NCBI GenBank assembly: GCA_031264425.1
Contig: JAISDY010000078.1
Span: 1-7,721, forward strand
Length of the DNA: 7,721 bases
From: Endomicrobium sp.
GTDB taxonomy: Bacteria; Elusimicrobiota; Endomicrobiia; Endomicrobiales; Endomicrobiaceae
Reading direction: 5' to 3'
The translations under genes were made by a program, and so were the position numbers. Below are positions 5,749 through 7,721 of this stretch, in pieces (the first letter of the stretch is position 1; each line of letters begins with the position of its first letter). The notes below the pieces were generated by a model. The model worked only from the letters and a program-made list of their open reading frames with translations, did no database searches and was not told the origin of the DNA.

Positions 5749-7188
5749 ATGAGCAATCTTACAATAAATAAAAACATTCGCGCGCTTATAGTTCCAATAA
5801 TGTGTGCAATTGCCGGAACTATAAGCGGCTGCGCTTCCAACCTTACCGGATACTACTCAAAATTAAGAACCAAAATAGACTCCGGCAATTACGAGTCAGC
5901 GGCTAAGTTCGTTGATAAATCTCAAGGCAAGTATGGTTCCAAGAATATTCTAATGTATTATCTGGATTCCGGTATTGTCAACCATTTTGCCGAAGAGTAC
6001 GAGATAAGCTCAAAAAGATTTGAACTTGCGAAAGGAAAGTTTCGCGAGTATCAGCAAAAGAGCGTAACCGTTGGCGTTAGCTCAATGCTTGTCAACGACA
6101 AAATAATGCTGTACTATGGCAAAGATTTTGAAAGAGTTCATATTTCTGTTTTTGAGGCGTTGGATTATGCTTTATCGGGGCGAGGCGATGAGTCTGTCGT
6201 AGAGGCGCGCCAACTGGACTCTCTTTTTAAAAATTTTGCCGTTGATTCTAATTATAAAAATTTTTACAAAGGCGACGGATTTGTAAGATATTTTGCAGGT
6301 CTTATATATGAAAACGCAGGCTATCTTAACGACGCGTATATTTCCTATTCAAAGGCTTTAAAAGCTTATAAAAACGGGGTCGCCGGTATTGCAGTTCCTG
6401 AAGACCTTATTGACGATGCCTATACTTCTGCATTGCTGCTTGGAATGCCCGATAAAGCCAGTGAGATTAAAAAAGATTTCCATCAGGCAAAAAAGTGTAC
6501 TATTCCTGAGAATTATGGCGAGTGCATAGTGTTTAACTATAACGGCTTTATCCCTCAAAAAACTGAAACCGCTTTAGAGTTTGTTCTGGGCGATATTTGG
6601 ATCTATGTAAACGCGGCTAATTTAGACAGTAAAGATATGGCTGATTTTGATAAAGCAAAATCCATAGGCGTATCTGCGTTTGCAAAAGATTACATTAAAG
6701 TTGCATTTCCAAGATATAAAGATTTTGATAACAAAATAGTTTCTTTTAGAGTTAAATCGGAAAGTCGTGAGGAAAAAGGAGTTTTAGCTCAAGATTTAGG
6801 TAAAATTGCAAAGGCATGTTTAAAGGATGAGACGACTAAAGTTTACGCCAAAACTTTGGCAAGAGCCGCTATTAAGTACGTTATCGGCAAATCTGTTTCC
6901 AAAGAGCTTGGGAAACAAAGCGGGGATGTTGCCGAGCAGCTTTCTCAAGGACTTTTCAATATCTTTAGCGCCGCAACATCTTCAGTTGATAGGCGAGCAT
7001 GGAATACTTTGCCCGATACAATTCTCATGTCAAGATTTTACCTGACTGAAGGCGCGCATATGTTAAAGGTTGACTTTTTAGACGCAAAAGGCAAAGTTGT
7101 GGATTCAAAAGACATTGAAGTTGACATTAAAGCCGGAAAGAAAAATTTTGCTTTTGTAAGGAGTTCAAACATACGTTGGGAAAAATAG
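5749..7188 (+). CDS. COG3014-like lipoprotein of unknown function
   Basis: A 479-residue lipoprotein precursor. The signal peptide has Lys8 and Arg11, a hydrophobic core at 12-25 and the lipobox ISGC, with Cys28 as the lipid anchor. The N-terminal half (about 35-245) is rich in short paired helices (for example FAEEYEISSKRFELAKGKF at 80-98 and AGYLNDAYISYSKALKAYKN at 190-209), resembling TPR-like repeats. The C-terminal part has a helix with YAKTLARAAIKY (366-377), then SSVDRRAWNTLPDTI (411-425), SRFYLTEGAHMLKVDF (428-443) and a terminal beta-rich segment. That RxWxTLP...G.H pattern is what I associate with uncharacterised COG3014 proteins, often found next to lpoB. No enzymatic motif is visible. 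ATG 5749 is directly preceded by an in-frame TAA, and the next Met (18) would spoil the signal peptide, so this start is firm. There is no Shine-Dalgarno sequence, and the lpoB stop is ten bases away, suggesting translational coupling. Confidence 0.82.
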   Translation: MSNLTINKNIRALIVPIMCAIAGTISGCASNLTGYYSKLRTKIDSGNYESAAKFVDKSQGKYGSKNILMYYLDSGIVNHFAEEYEISSKRFELAKGKFREYQQKSVTVGVSSMLVNDKIMLYYGKDFERVHISVFEALDYALSGRGDESVVEARQLDSLFKNFAVDSNYKNFYKGDGFVRYFAGLIYENAGYLNDAYISYSKALKAYKNGVAGIAVPEDLIDDAYTSALLLGMPDKASEIKKDFHQAKKCTIPENYGECIVFNYNGFIPQKTETALEFVLGDIWIYVNAANLDSKDMADFDKAKSIGVSAFAKDYIKVAFPRYKDFDNKIVSFRVKSESREEKGVLAQDLGKIAKACLKDETTKVYAKTLARAAIKYVIGKSVSKELGKQSGDVAEQLSQGLFNIFSAATSSVDRRAWNTLPDTILMSRFYLTEGAHMLKVDFLDAKGKVVDSKDIEVDIKAGKKNFAFVRSSNIRWEK

Positions 7189-7200
7189 CTGAGGAAGAAA

Positions 7201-7721
7201 ATGTATAAAATCGTACGAAAAAAAGAAATTGGGAACAAAGTTCATAATCTTGAAATTTATGCTCCTGAAATTGCAAAGAACGCAAAGGCGGGACAATTTG
7301 CAATATTTAGAATTGACGAGAAAGGAGAAAGAGTTCCACTGACAATTGCGGGAACTGACCCGCAAGAAGGCTTGGTAAGAATAATATTTCAAGAAGCGGG
7401 CAAAAGCACGACTCATTTGGCGTCTCTTTGCGAGGGTGATTCTATTAGGGATTTTGTGGGACCGTTGGGACACCCGACCCTTATAAAACATTATGGCACA
7501 GTTGTGGCTGTTGCCGGAGGTGTGGGAGCGGCGGAGCTTCTGCCCGTTATAAAAGAGCTAAAAACAGCAGGAAATAAAGTTATTACAATAGTAGGCGCTA
7601 GATGTAAAGATTTAATTATACTTGAAGATGAGCTTAAACCAGAAAGCGATGCTTTATTTTTTGCCACAAACGATGGGACTTGCGGAGTTAAAGGTTTTGT
7701 AACGAACGTTTTAAAAGAAGT
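7201..7721 (+). CDS. NfnA/SudB-like FAD/NAD-binding oxidoreductase subunit (3' end outside window)
   Basis: The N-terminal 173 residues of a flavoprotein in the sulfide dehydrogenase/dihydroorotate dehydrogenase-like family. It most resembles the small subunit of the NADH-dependent ferredoxin:NADP+ oxidoreductase (NfnA), also called SudB. Such subunits carry FAD, a [2Fe-2S] cluster near the C-terminus (not in the window) and an NAD(H) site. Visible are the FAD-domain AGQFAIF (30-36), GERVPLT (42-48), AGKSTTHL (66-73) and GPLGHP (87-92), the nucleotide loop AVAGGVGAAELLP (103-115), GAR (132-134), and TNDGTCGVKGFVT (156-168), matching the family's TDDGSxGxKGxVT segment. The start is well supported: GAGG at 7191-7194 lies six bases before the ATG, three bases after the preceding stop. 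The large partner subunit is normally encoded next and would lie beyond the right edge. PyrK is an alternative, but the opening MYKIVRKKEIGNKV and GERVPLT fit NfnA/SudB better. Confidence 0.87.
   Translation, partial: MYKIVRKKEIGNKVHNLEIYAPEIAKNAKAGQFAIFRIDEKGERVPLTIAGTDPQEGLVRIIFQEAGKSTTHLASLCEGDSIRDFVGPLGHPTLIKHYGTVVAVAGGVGAAELLPVIKELKTAGNKVITIVGARCKDLIILEDELKPESDALFFATNDGTCGVKGFVTNVLKE

Noticed and set aside
7201..7721. Dihydroorotate dehydrogenase electron-transfer subunit PyrK
   Set aside because: The FAD and NAD motifs are shared, but the N-terminus and the GERVPLT segment fit NfnA/SudB better and no pyrimidine genes are nearby. The missing C-terminus leaves a little doubt.

Overview
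This is an AT-rich stretch (judged by eye) with eight protein-coding genes, all on the + strand and closely packed. The first gene runs off the left edge and the last off the right edge. I see no tRNA, rRNA, CRISPR array, transposon or phage gene. No gap between genes exceeds about 110 bases. Two lipoprotein precursors with lipobox cysteines, one of them in the LpoB family, indicate a diderm (Gram-negative type) bacterium. Phosphofructokinase plus a ferredoxin:NADP-type flavoprotein subunit fits a fermentative anaerobe. The base composition and gene mix remind me of Elusimicrobiota such as Endomicrobium, but that placement is inference from memory and not shown by the sequence.

Layout, left to right: (1) the 3' part of a membrane-embedded PHP-type metallohydrolase; (2) a stand-alone cyclic-nucleotide-binding-fold protein of 151 residues with no DNA-binding domain; (3) an AI-2E/PerM-family membrane transporter translationally linked to gene 2; (4) 6-phosphofructokinase, pfkA; (5) tyrosyl-tRNA synthetase, tyrS; (6) an LpoB-like outer-membrane lipoprotein; (7) a COG3014-type lipoprotein 10 bases later; (8) the start of an NfnA/SudB-like FAD/NAD-binding subunit.

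Three functional units can be inferred. Genes 2 and 3 look like a sensor/transporter pair: the ribosome-binding site of the transporter overlaps the stop codon of the sensor gene. Genes 6 and 7 look like an envelope lipoprotein pair that may support peptidoglycan synthesis. pfkA, tyrS and the flavoprotein are housekeeping genes for glycolysis, translation and redox balance. The best promoter candidate overlaps the 3' end of pfkA and would drive tyrS through a leader containing one A/T-rich stem-loop.

No clearly new system stands out. The points most worth a second look are a tandem hairpin plus T-run inside the PHP gene at its domain boundary, unusual active-site residues in PfkA (Ala-Ala-Ser in place of Pro-Gly-Thr before IDND), the ligand-site degeneration of the cNMP-fold protein beside a transporter, and the lipoprotein pair.
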